A stretch of 64,000 bases of DNA, from NCBI RefSeq assembly GCF_015558785.1, contig NZ_JADMOP010000002.1, forward strand, positions 132,926 through 196,925. The letters run 5' to 3'. Positions within the stretch are counted from its first letter, which is position 1; every line of letters begins with the position of its first letter. The notes beneath the pieces were generated by a model that was given only the letters and a program-made list of their open reading frames with translations, did no database searches and had not been told where the DNA came from. The DNA comes from Collinsella aerofaciens (GTDB taxonomy: Bacteria > Actinomycetota > Coriobacteriia > Coriobacteriales > Coriobacteriaceae). Of this stretch, positions 34,733-42,508 are shown in pieces. The translations under genes and the position numbers were made by a program.

Positions 34733-36514
34733 TTACTCGTTGAGTAGCCTTACGGCTTCGGCGGCCATGTTCTCGACCGTCATGCCGTTCTGCGCGAGCA
34801 GTTCGTTGGGATCGTAGCGGTCGGGAAAGCCCTTGGCGATGCCAAAGGTGCGCGTGCGCAACGGCGTGCATGCCAGATAGCATGCCACGCGCTCGCCCCA
34901 GCCGCCGTCCAAGATGCCGTCCTCGAGGGTGACGACGACGCGATGCTCGGCGGCAAGACTGTCGAGGAACTCGCGGTCGAGCTCGGTTGCAAAGCGCGGG
35001 TTGACGAGCGTGGCCTCGATGCCGTACTCGGCAGTCAGACGGTTTGCCACGCGCTCACCCAGCTCAAAGAAATCGCCAAGCGCGAGCACGGCAACGTCGC
35101 GGCCCTGACGCACCACGTTGTAGCGAACGGCGCTGTAGTCGGTGTCTTCGGCGGGCGCAAGGTCGGGGCGGCTTACCAGGCCGATGCCCGGTACGCGGAT
35201 TGCCACGGGATGCTCGCGGTGGTCGAGCGACCAGCTCAGCATGGACAGATATTCCTCCATGCAGGCCGGCGCCAAGTAGTGCATGTTGGGAAGATCGCCC
35301 AACATGGAAATATCAAAGAACGAGAGGTGCGTCTCGGACGTGGTGCCAAAGATTGACGCACCAAACACCAAAATGGTTGCCGGGGCGTCGTTGAGGCACA
35401 GGTCGTGCCAGAGTTCGTCGTAGGCGCGCTGCAAAAACGTGCCGTACACACCAAAGACTGGCTTGGCGCCCGAGCGCGCAAGCGCGGTGGCAAAGGTCAC
35501 GGCGTGCTCCTCGGCAATGCCCACATCGACGAACTGTTTGCCGGCGGCAGCGCGAAGCTCGGGTGTAAAGCCCATGATGTAGGGTGTGGCGGCCGTGATG
35601 CCCACGACCTGCGGATCGCGCTCGATGGCGGCGCTGAGCGCCTCGCCCGTAATGTCGGCGTAGGTGCGCGGCGCAGGCTCGCTCGGATGGCCCGGGCAGA
35701 GCTTGCGCCCGGTCGCCATGTCAAACGGACCCACGTGGTGCCAGCGTTCGGGGTCGCTCTGGGCCGGCTCAAAGCCCTTGCCCTTGGCGGTGGAGACGTG
35801 CAGCACGATGGGATGATCGATATTGCGCAGTTCCTGCAGCGCGTCGACTAGGGCCAACACGTCGTTGCCGGCGTCCAAATAACGGTAGTCGAGTCCCATC
35901 GCGCGGAAAACGTTGCGCTCACAGGTGCCGTTGCTGGCGCGCAGCTCGGCCAGATTGCGATAGAGGCCACCGTGGTTCTCGGCGATGGACTGGTCGTTAT
36001 CGTTGACGATGATGATCAGGTTGCTGTCGAGTTCGGCGGCATTGTTGAAGCCCTCAAACGCCAGGCCGCCCGAAAGCGAGCCGTCGCCAATGATGGTGAT
36101 GACGTTGTACGCATCGCCCGCCAGGTCACGAGCGTGCGCCAGGCCGCAGCCCAGGCTCACCGACGTGGAGGTATGGCCCATGGCGAACAGGTCGTGCTCG
36201 GACTCGTCGGGATTGGCAAAGCCAGAGGCCTCGCCAAAGCGCTTCGGATCGATATAAGTGTACGCGCGCCCAGTCAGCGCCTTGTGGGCGTAGGTCTGGT
36301 GCGAAACGTCAAAGAGAATCTTGTCGATAGGGGAGTTAAACACGCGATGGAGCGCGACCGTAAGCTCAACGACGCCCAGGTTGGGGGCAACGTGCCCGCC
36401 GACGGCGGCGGAGCTTTCGAGGATGGCGTGGCGAATCTCGTCGCAGAGCTGCGGGAGCTCGGCACGATTAAGAGCCTTGACGTCCTCGGGCGTTGTCGTT
36501 TGCGTAAGCAGCAT
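34733..36514 (-). CDS. dxs: 1-deoxy-D-xylulose-5-phosphate synthase
   Basis: A ThDP enzyme that joins pyruvate and glyceraldehyde 3-phosphate, opening the MEP isoprenoid pathway. The 593-residue protein shows GGHVAPNLGVVELTVALH, FDVSHQTYAHKALTGR, GHTSTSVSLGCGLA, the ThDP/Mg motif GDGSLSGG...NDND, and FVDVGIAEEHAVTFA in the pyrimidine-binding half. It is about 25 residues shorter than E. coli Dxs, with a compressed middle, so it might be a Dxs-like paralogue. ATG 36514 is used; the gene is divergent from the HD-domain gene. Confidence 0.82.
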   Translation of the reverse strand: MLLTQTTTPEDVKALNRAELPQLCDEIRHAILESSAAVGGHVAPNLGVVELTVALHRVFNSPIDKILFDVSHQTYAHKALTGRAYTYIDPKRFGEASGFANPDESEHDLFAMGHTSTSVSLGCGLAHARDLAGDAYNVITIIGDGSLSGGLAFEGFNNAAELDSNLIIIVNDNDQSIAENHGGLYRNLAELRASNGTCERNVFRAMGLDYRYLDAGNDVLALVDALQELRNIDHPIVLHVSTAKGKGFEPAQSDPERWHHVGPFDMATGRKLCPGHPSEPAPRTYADITGEALSAAIERDPQVVGITAATPYIMGFTPELRAAAGKQFVDVGIAEEHAVTFATALARSGAKPVFGVYGTFLQRAYDELWHDLCLNDAPATILVFGASIFGTTSETHLSFFDISMLGDLPNMHYLAPACMEEYLSMLSWSLDHREHPVAIRVPGIGLVSRPDLAPAEDTDYSAVRYNVVRQGRDVAVLALGDFFELGERVANRLTAEYGIEATLVNPRFATELDREFLDSLAAEHRVVVTLEDGILDGGWGERVACYLACTPLRTRTFGIAKGFPDRYDPNELLAQNGMTVENMAAEAVRLLNE

Positions 36515-36741
36515 CGTTGTGGGTTACTCCATGCGAATCGAGCGCCGGCGCTCCCTCGGCCGACACAATTGCACAAGACAGTCTCGCACATTTTGGCGTT
36601 TGATATGTGACGGCGGCGCGGTAATTCGCCAACTGGTGGGGCAAAACGTTTTGTCCGATGCCATACTGATAGATTCGAAGATGATTTTTTCAATACGTGC
36701 AGGCCGTGGCTTGCCGCCGTGAGCCGCTGGAAGGAGGCAGC

Positions 36742-37299
36742 ATGTCCGATGCCGTTCGTGCCGAGAAAATCGCGCACGAGGTCGACGATGCCGCCCGCCA
36801 GCTCGCCCAGGCGGGCCGCTTGGACCTGACGCGCGAGTTTATCCAGCATGGCGACGTGACGGTCTATGCACATGTGACTTCGGTAGCGCGGACGAGCCTG
36901 TCCTTTGCCGAGCGCCTGGGCCGCGTCGGTGTTTCGATCGACCGTGCCTCGCTGCTGCGCGGAGCCTTGTTACACGATTACTTTCTCTACGATTGGCACG
37001 ATCCCGACCCAAGCCATCGGCTGCATGGCTTTCGCCACCCGTTTTTTGCCCTAGCGCGCGCGGAGGAAGATTTTGAGCTGACGTCGCGCGAACGGAATAT
37101 TATCGTGCGGCATATGTTTCCGCTGGTGCCGGTGCCGCCGACGTGTCGTGAGGCTTGGATTGTGTGCCTGGCGGATAAATGGTGTGCTCTGCGCGAGACG
37201 GTCGCCGGCCGCCTGCCGCGCAAAGACGACGCGAACGATTTGAGCGAGGGCTCGAGCGACGGCTCGAGCAAAGATTCGAGTGAAAAGAGGAGAGGGTAG
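36742..37299 (+). CDS. HD-domain protein
   Basis: A 185-residue predicted metal-dependent phosphohydrolase. HVTSVARTSLSFAERLG...SLLRGALLHDYFLYDWH carries the first His and the HD pair; FRHPFFALARA and IIVRHMFP supply further His. The C-terminus is a low-complexity Ser/Asp/Lys tail. AAGGAGG precedes ATG 36742. The CmpB-like membrane gene follows after 3 bp, a pairing I have seen described often in Firmicutes and Actinobacteria. Substrate unknown. Confidence 0.8.
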   Translation: MSDAVRAEKIAHEVDDAARQLAQAGRLDLTREFIQHGDVTVYAHVTSVARTSLSFAERLGRVGVSIDRASLLRGALLHDYFLYDWHDPDPSHRLHGFRHPFFALARAEEDFELTSRERNIIVRHMFPLVPVPPTCREAWIVCLADKWCALRETVAGRLPRKDDANDLSEGSSDGSSKDSSEKRRG

Positions 37300-37302
37300 A
37301 CG

Positions 37303-38322
37303 GTGGGGACCGCGATCGACATGGCATTTGACGGCGCGACGCTTGCCGCCTGTCCGCTTTCGGCACTGGTGCTCTCGTTCGCCTTCTACGGGTTTTGCGG
37401 CTGGGCATGGGAATCGACGGTCTGCGCCATGCTCAACCACGGACGCTTTGCCAACAGCGGCTTTTTGCTGGGACCGTGTTGCCCCATCTATGGCGCGGGC
37501 GGCATTGCCTGCTGGCTGCTGTTGCGCGGAATTCCTGACGCGTCGAGCCAGTTTGTCGCTGCAGCGCTCGTATGCAGCGTGATTGAGTACAGCGTAGGCG
37601 TGCTGTTGGAAAAAACAACGGGCGCTCGCTTTTGGGATTACTCGCACCTGCCGTTTAACTTGCACGGACGCATCTGCCTGTACTGGGCATGCGCGTTTGG
37701 CCTGGGTGCGCTGTGCATTTGCCGTTTAGTGGAGCCGGCATTGCTGGGGCTGCTTGGTCATCTGCCGGTGCTGATTGTGCGGCTGTCCGCCTTTATCGTC
37801 GCGGTCGCGATGATGGTCGACGCGTTGTGCTCGCTGGCGAGCTGGCGGCGTCTGTCCGATCAGCTGGAGCGCGTCCGGGCCGACCTTGCCGACCGCATCA
37901 ATGAGTCGCTTGCCGATGCCTCGGACTCAATGCTCGAACGTATTCCCGATTCTACGATTGACTCGGTGGCGCAGACGCACATCCGTAGCCGTGCCGTTAA
38001 CGCGTGGCTGGCCGAGCTGGGTGACGCCGCGCTCGATGCCCTGCGCGAGAAGGCTTCGATGCCGACGTTTATCGCGGATGGTGCTCGCGGCCTGGCGCTT
38101 GCCGCCCGCCGCGTGGCCGATGCCGCGCCGAACATGCCGCGTCCGTCGCTCAGTCGTCGCCTTGCCGGCAAGCGCATGAGCCGTCCGGTGCCAAGCGTGT
38201 CGCTCAGCCGCCGCGACCTACGCTTCTTTAACGCCTTCCCGCGTCTGCGCATCAATCGCTACGAAGGCGTCATTCGAGCAACTAATCTCCGCGACCGAGC
38301 CCGCGAGCTGTTCCGCCACTAG
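37303..38322 (+). CDS. CmpB-like membrane protein (PF06541 type)
   Basis: A 339-residue protein annotated in this family as putative ABC transporter permease, although no ATPase is nearby. The N-terminal five-segment core has the family motifs FYGFCGWAWESTVCAMLNHGRF, NSGFLLGPCCPIYGAGG and TGARFWDYSHLPFNLHGRI. The C-terminal half is a soluble, Ser/Arg-rich extension (about 180-339). The GTG start at 37303 follows GAGAGGAGAGGG. It is translationally coupled to the HD-domain gene. Confidence 0.78.
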   Translation: MGTAIDMAFDGATLAACPLSALVLSFAFYGFCGWAWESTVCAMLNHGRFANSGFLLGPCCPIYGAGGIACWLLLRGIPDASSQFVAAALVCSVIEYSVGVLLEKTTGARFWDYSHLPFNLHGRICLYWACAFGLGALCICRLVEPALLGLLGHLPVLIVRLSAFIVAVAMMVDALCSLASWRRLSDQLERVRADLADRINESLADASDSMLERIPDSTIDSVAQTHIRSRAVNAWLAELGDAALDALREKASMPTFIADGARGLALAARRVADAAPNMPRPSLSRRLAGKRMSRPVPSVSLSRRDLRFFNAFPRLRINRYEGVIRATNLRDRARELFRH

Positions 38323-38520
38323 CCGGGACGGGCGCGCTCACGGCTTCCTTGCTCGCGTATTTCCCGTTCGTTTCGCGTCCGTTGCCGCGCCGTTTCCAAG
38401 ATTGCGGCGCCGTTTCCATTCGACAACGCCGCGTTTAACAACGCCGTATCTGGTCTACACCAGTTGCCCCTCGGCCGCATTATGGGCGCCGACAACGTTC
38501 ATGCGACCAAGGGAGAGCGA

Positions 38521-39798
38521 ATGTACGATACGGGATCGACAACGTTTATGCTCATCTGCACCATGCTCGTGTTTTTAATGACACCGGGTCTGGCGTTTTT
38601 CTATGGCGGCCTGTCCAGGCGCAAAAATGTCATCAACACCATGCTCATGTGCTTTGGCGCCATTGGTCTGGTTGGTGTGCTGTGGATTGTTGCCGGCTGG
38701 TCTCTGGCCTATGGCGGCGACGGTTCGAGTCCGTTTATTGGAGGCCTTGACCAGCTGCTGTGCCTGCCGGTGCTCAACCAGGTGCTGCAGGCGGCCGAGG
38801 GCAATGCTGCGGACGGTGTCGTCTACCCTCAGATCATCAACATCGCCTTCCAGATGGCATTTGCCATGATCACGGCTGCTATCGTCACGGGCAGCCTGGC
38901 CGGCCGCGTTAAGTTCGGTGCCACGACGGCCTTCCTGGGCATTTGGCTGCTCGTGGTCTATGCGCCGCTTGCTCACATGGTTTGGGGCGGCGAGGGCTCC
39001 TTTATCGGCGATATCATCGGCGCGCTCGACTTTGCCGGCGGCGACGTGGTGCACATCTCGTCTGGTCTTACGGGCCTGATTCTCTGCTTAATGCTCGGCC
39101 GTCGTCGCGGCTTTGGCATGGTGAGCTACCGTCCGCATAACGTGCCGTTTGTGGCGCTGGGAGCCGGCCTGCTTTGGTTTGGCTGGTTTGGCTTTAACGG
39201 CGGCAGCGAGTTTAGGGCCGACGCCGTGGCGGCACTTGCCATCCTCAATACCGTGACGGCCAGCGCGGCGGGCATGGTCTCGTGGCTTGCCGTCGAGCGC
39301 GTGCACACCGGTCGACCCACGCTGGTGGGCGCCAGCACCGGTCTGGTTGCGGGCCTTGTGGTGGTCACGCCGGGCGCGGGCTTTGTCGAGCCGTGGGCGG
39401 CGCTGGTCATGGGCCTGATCGTATCTCCCGTCTGCTACCTGGCCATCAGCCATCTTAAGACCAAATTTGGCTACGACGATGCGCTCGACGCGTTTGGCTG
39501 CCACGGCATCGGTGGCATCCTGGGCGGCGTGCTCACGGGGCTGTTCTGCGTGCCGGAGCTCTCGTGGACCGGTAAGGGCGGCCTGTTCTACACGGGCGAT
39601 GTCTCGCTGCTCATCTCGCAGATTTTGGGCATTGTGGTGACGGTCGCTATTGTACTGGTGCTCGACTTGGTGATCGCCGCGGTGGTCAAGGCGCTGTTCC
39701 ACGGCAGCCTGCGCGTGGACGAGGCCGACGAGGCGCTGGGCCTGGATGCGAGTCAGCACGGCGAGAGCGCATATCCCTCCTTCTCGGGACTTGACTAG
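38521..39798 (+). CDS. amtB: Ammonium transporter
   Basis: A 425-residue Amt/MEP/Rh channel for ammonium. The family opening GLAFFYGGLSRRKNVINTMLM, FAMITAAIVTGSLAGRVKF, the pore region DFAGGDVVHISSGLTGL with the first His, WFGFNGGSE, and the signature DALDAFGCHGIGGILGG with the second His are present, with 11 hydrophobic segments. ATG 38521 follows GGGAGAG; the longer upstream frame is non-coding. It is followed by a PII gene, as in nearly all bacteria. Confidence 0.95.
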   Translation: MYDTGSTTFMLICTMLVFLMTPGLAFFYGGLSRRKNVINTMLMCFGAIGLVGVLWIVAGWSLAYGGDGSSPFIGGLDQLLCLPVLNQVLQAAEGNAADGVVYPQIINIAFQMAFAMITAAIVTGSLAGRVKFGATTAFLGIWLLVVYAPLAHMVWGGEGSFIGDIIGALDFAGGDVVHISSGLTGLILCLMLGRRRGFGMVSYRPHNVPFVALGAGLLWFGWFGFNGGSEFRADAVAALAILNTVTASAAGMVSWLAVERVHTGRPTLVGASTGLVAGLVVVTPGAGFVEPWAALVMGLIVSPVCYLAISHLKTKFGYDDALDAFGCHGIGGILGGVLTGLFCVPELSWTGKGGLFYTGDVSLLISQILGIVVTVAIVLVLDLVIAAVVKALFHGSLRVDEADEALGLDASQHGESAYPSFSGLD

Positions 39799-39801
39799 CG
39801 G

Positions 39802-39899
39802 CTTCCCCAGGCACCGCACCTTGGGTTTCAAACCGTCGCTTGCGTACAAAAGTACGCGGCGCTCCTCTTTCAACCCAATCTGCGGCACCTGGGAAACCC
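39802..39899. repeat. Imperfect palindrome between amtB and the PII gene
   Basis: Arms of about 28 bp at 39802-39829 and 39870-39899 pair imperfectly (CCCAGGCACCGC against GCGGCACCTGGG), with a central TGCGTAC/GTACGC hairpin. The two-tier layout recalls elements 1 and 2. It may lower read-through from amtB into the PII gene. Confidence 0.65.
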
Positions 39900-39947
39900 G
39901 CGTCATTGAATGGCAATTCATTTATTTGATAAAGAGAGGAATTCATT

Positions 39948-40286
39948 ATGAAAAAGATCACGGCTATCGTGCGCCAGGAGAAGCTTGAGGTTCTTAAAGA
40001 CGCGCTGTTTGCTGCCGATGTTCGTGGTATGACTATCAACCAGGTGCAGGGCTGCGGTGCGCAACATGGCTGGAAGGAATACGTGCGCGGCAACGAGTTG
40101 CTTGTTAACACGATCCCTAAGGTGCAGTTCACGCTCATTTGTGCCGATGAGCATGTCGACGGCATTGTCGAGATTATCTGCAACGCTGCTCGCACCGGAG
40201 CCGTCGGCGACGGCAAGATCTGGGTCGAGCCGGTCGAGGAGGTTATCCGTATCCGTACCGGCGAGCATGGTCCCGCCGCGGTGTAG
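39948..40286 (+). CDS. glnB: PII nitrogen regulatory protein
   Basis: A 112-residue trimeric signal protein that binds ATP/ADP and 2-oxoglutarate and plugs or releases the ammonium channel. It aligns without gaps to E. coli GlnB over the first 60 residues. In the T-loop, Leu replaces the uridylylated Tyr51, and Tyr45-Val46 stands where E. coli has Leu45-Tyr46. It should therefore be controlled by ligands only. GDGKIWVEPVEEVIRIRTGE is the B-loop/C-loop. AGAGGAA precedes ATG 39948. Could equally be named glnK because of the amtB linkage. Confidence 0.93.
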   Translation: MKKITAIVRQEKLEVLKDALFAADVRGMTINQVQGCGAQHGWKEYVRGNELLVNTIPKVQFTLICADEHVDGIVEIICNAARTGAVGDGKIWVEPVEEVIRIRTGEHGPAAV

Positions 40287-40301
40287 GACGATCTTTCGCC
40301 T

Positions 40302-40333
40302 AACGGGCGCGCTTCTCTTGGGGCGCGCCCGTT
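40302..40333 (+). terminator. Terminator of the PII gene
   Basis: An 11-bp perfect stem AACGGGCGCGC/GCGCGCCCGTT with a 10-nt loop; the T-tract is short (CTCGTCT). Confidence 0.75.
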
Positions 40334-40373
40334 CTCGTCTACAATATCGTGCAGACGAAGGAGAGGCACGCCC

Positions 40374-41231
40374 ATGATCAAGATGTTTGCGAGTGACTTA
40401 GACGGAACGCTGCTGAACGCCCTGCACGAGGCGGATGGGACCATCCGCCGTGCCATTCGCGAGCTGACCGAGGCTGGCCTGCATGTGGTTCCCGCGACCG
40501 GACGCTCGACGTTGCCAATCGGCGAGCATGGCTTTACAGGTCTGGCACTCGACGCCTGCTGCTCCAACGGATCCATCGTGCGCAACAGCCACGGCGAGGT
40601 GCTCAAGACCTGGACCATCGACCCGCAGGTTACCGAGGAGCTGCTCAAGGCGTTTCCGAACATTTGCTTCGACTGCTCCACGCCCGACGGCATGTTCTCG
40701 AGCGGTTCGTTCGAGATGCACCAGGCGGGCTTTAAGAAGGACAGCCCTATCAAGCGCATCGTGATGCGCGGCATGCGCGCGCGTGGCGGGTATCACGAGG
40801 AGCAGTATTTCGATCAGTCAATCGGCGACATCCTGCGCCACGATGTGTGTAAGATCAACTGCCGCGTGACCTCGCCCGAGCTGGAGCGCGACCTTAAGGC
40901 ATATTTGGCCGAGCGCTCGGACCGTGTAGTCAACGCGCCGTTTGACCCGGTGATGTTTGAGATCACGGACGCGGCGTGCAACAAGGGCGAGAGTGTGTCC
41001 TGGCTGGCGGGCTACTACGGCATTGCCGAGGACGAGGTCGCGGTCTACGGCGACGGCGGCAACGACATTGCCATGCTCAAACGCTTCCGCCACAGCTACG
41101 CGACCAAAAACGCAAGCGATGCCGCCAAGGCCGCCGCGAGCGCGACCATCGGCAGCTGCATGGTCCACGCCGTCCCCAAACACATGCTCGCCACCATGCG
41201 CAAGCAAAACTCCCGCACCGTCATCGAATAA
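40374..41231 (+). CDS. Cof-type HAD phosphatase
   Basis: A 285-residue HAD-superfamily phosphatase with a C2-type cap. Motif I is DLDGTLL (8-14), motif II is ATGRS and motif IV is GDGGNDIAML. The usual Lys motif is present before VSWLAGYYGI (NKGESVSWL). Members dephosphorylate sugar phosphates, nucleotides or PLP; the substrate cannot be told. GGAGAGG precedes ATG 40374. Confidence 0.9.
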   Translation: MIKMFASDLDGTLLNALHEADGTIRRAIRELTEAGLHVVPATGRSTLPIGEHGFTGLALDACCSNGSIVRNSHGEVLKTWTIDPQVTEELLKAFPNICFDCSTPDGMFSSGSFEMHQAGFKKDSPIKRIVMRGMRARGGYHEEQYFDQSIGDILRHDVCKINCRVTSPELERDLKAYLAERSDRVVNAPFDPVMFEITDAACNKGESVSWLAGYYGIAEDEVAVYGDGGNDIAMLKRFRHSYATKNASDAAKAAASATIGSCMVHAVPKHMLATMRKQNSRTVIE

Positions 41232-41260
41232 TGTGACAAAGGGGCAGCCCCTTTGTCACA
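41232..41260. repeat. REP-like hairpin TGTGACAAAGGGG
   Basis: A perfect 13-bp stem with loop CAG directly after the HAD stop. A diverged copy lies at 41666-41694, so the pair brackets the small toxin-like gene. Confidence 0.75.
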
Positions 41261-41385
41261 GGGGTCTGTGTTCTTGGAATACGAACATATATTCGCATAT
41301 ACAACTACGCTTTGATAGAATCGGTATCGTTGGCGGCAGTTCCATGTGCCGGGCAGCGCCCTCCACCTGATGGGAGGTGATGCCC

Positions 41386-41511
41386 ATGACCGATTTGATT
41401 GATTTCGTGAGACTTCTGACCGCTTTGGTCTCGTTCTTCACGGCGCTCGTCGGCCTTTCCGAGGCACTCAAGCAGCGTTCGAAGCGCAACAGAAGGGGTC
41501 GCCGCCGCTAA
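41386..41511 (+). CDS. Small membrane peptide, type I toxin-like
   Basis: A 41-residue peptide: an amphipathic/hydrophobic stretch (LIDFVRLLTALVSFFTALVGL) and a strongly basic tail ending KRNRRGRRR. This is the size and design of type I toxins and holin-like toxins. GGGAGG precedes ATG 41386 but can pair with CCTCC 8 nt upstream (CCTCCACCTGATGGGAGG), hiding the ribosome site, as in many type I systems. Downstream, 41540-41580 contains a further hairpin (GCTGCCCAG/CTTGGGCTGCCG) that could be a terminator or part of an antisense RNA. No homologue is recognised for certain. Confidence 0.55.
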   Translation: MTDLIDFVRLLTALVSFFTALVGLSEALKQRSKRNRRGRRR

Positions 41512-41665
41512 GGCGTTGACCCCCTAATGCAAACAACGGCGCTGCCCAGCTTTCCAGAACTTGGGCTGCCGTCGACACTATTCTACCCACGAATGACATT
41601 TTGAACAATCAGCAATGCCGCTCCAAAAGCCAGGCACAACTGGCACAACCTAGGCGGTCGCTGAA

Positions 41666-41694
41666 TGTGACAAAGAGGCTGCCCCTTCGTCACA
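41666..41694. repeat. REP-like hairpin, diverged copy
   Basis: Stem TGTGACAAAGAGGC/GCCCCTTCGTCACA with two G-U-type mismatches, matching the hairpin at 41232 in sequence. The rest of 41512-41786 carries the possible toxin terminator and the TetR operator. Confidence 0.65.
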
Positions 41695-41720
41695 TCCCAA
41701 ATATTGCCTTTACGTGTTGA

Positions 41721-41753
41721 TGCACACGGTGTGCAATAATACTCGCACTGTGC
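41721..41753. promoter_or_regulatory. Operator/promoter of the TetR gene
   Basis: A perfect 15-bp palindrome TGCACACGGTGTGCA (41721-41735), then a TAATACT -10-like box and a second half-site pair GCACTGTGC (41745-41753). It lies 52 bp before the regulator start, consistent with autorepression. Confidence 0.65.
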
Positions 41754-41786
41754 AATAGCGCACAGGCTGAGTAACAAGGAGGACGT

Positions 41787-42497
41787 TTGTCCCAGCTCGA
41801 GAAATGCGATCGCCGGTCCCTTCGCTCGCAGCGTGCCCTTCGCCAGGCACTTGCCAGCGAGCTTGCCGAAAGCGGCGACCTTTCGCGCATTAATGTCGCG
41901 TCGCTCACCGAGCGCGCTGGCCTTACGCGCCGCACGTTCTATTCGCACTACCGCGATATCCCCGACTTTATCAATCAAATCGAGGACGGCTTGCTGGCCG
42001 AGATCCGTGAGCGCATTGAGCTCATCACCGCAGCTCAGCTGCCCGATCTCTATCACAACATCGATGAGCTCGAGCCGGCACCCGGTTCGGTTGAGTTGCT
42101 GCGCTACCTTGCGGCCAACCGCGATTTAATCGGATCGCTGCTGGGCCCGGGCGGCGACCCCGCCTTTATTAAAAAGATCATCGATACCGCACGCGAGGCC
42201 GTGGTGCCGCGCGCACAGACGGGCATTTTGGGCTTGGCGCTGGGCACCTTCTTTGACTACTACGTCACCTATGTCGTGAGTGCCGAGGTCGGCATGATCC
42301 AGCGTTGGTTTGAGCGTGGGCTCACCGAATCGCCCGAGACCATGGCGCGCATTATGACGGTTATCGCCTTTGTGCGCCCCGGCGACCTGTATGGCCAACC
42401 CATCGATATCAACGTGCCGGAATACGGCATGAAGCTATTGAATCTGCAGCTCGAGGACGCGGTCGACACCACCGCAACCGTCGAGTCCAACAACTAA
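41787..42497 (+). CDS. TetR/AcrR-family regulator
   Basis: A 236-residue repressor with an N-terminal helix-turn-helix (about 30-60: INVASLTERAGLTRRTFYSHYRDI) and an all-helical ligand domain. The start is TTG 41787 behind AAGGAGG. It precedes the 1593-codon activase/dehydratase gene by 11 bp, so it probably controls that gene and itself through the TGCACACGGTGTGCA operator. The ligand may be an acyl-CoA, by analogy with other TetR proteins next to acyl-CoA enzymes; this is inference. Confidence 0.85.
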   Translation: MSQLEKCDRRSLRSQRALRQALASELAESGDLSRINVASLTERAGLTRRTFYSHYRDIPDFINQIEDGLLAEIRERIELITAAQLPDLYHNIDELEPAPGSVELLRYLAANRDLIGSLLGPGGDPAFIKKIIDTAREAVVPRAQTGILGLALGTFFDYYVTYVVSAEVGMIQRWFERGLTESPETMARIMTVIAFVRPGDLYGQPIDINVPEYGMKLLNLQLEDAVDTTATVESNN

Positions 42498-42508
42498 GAG
42501 GAGAGACA

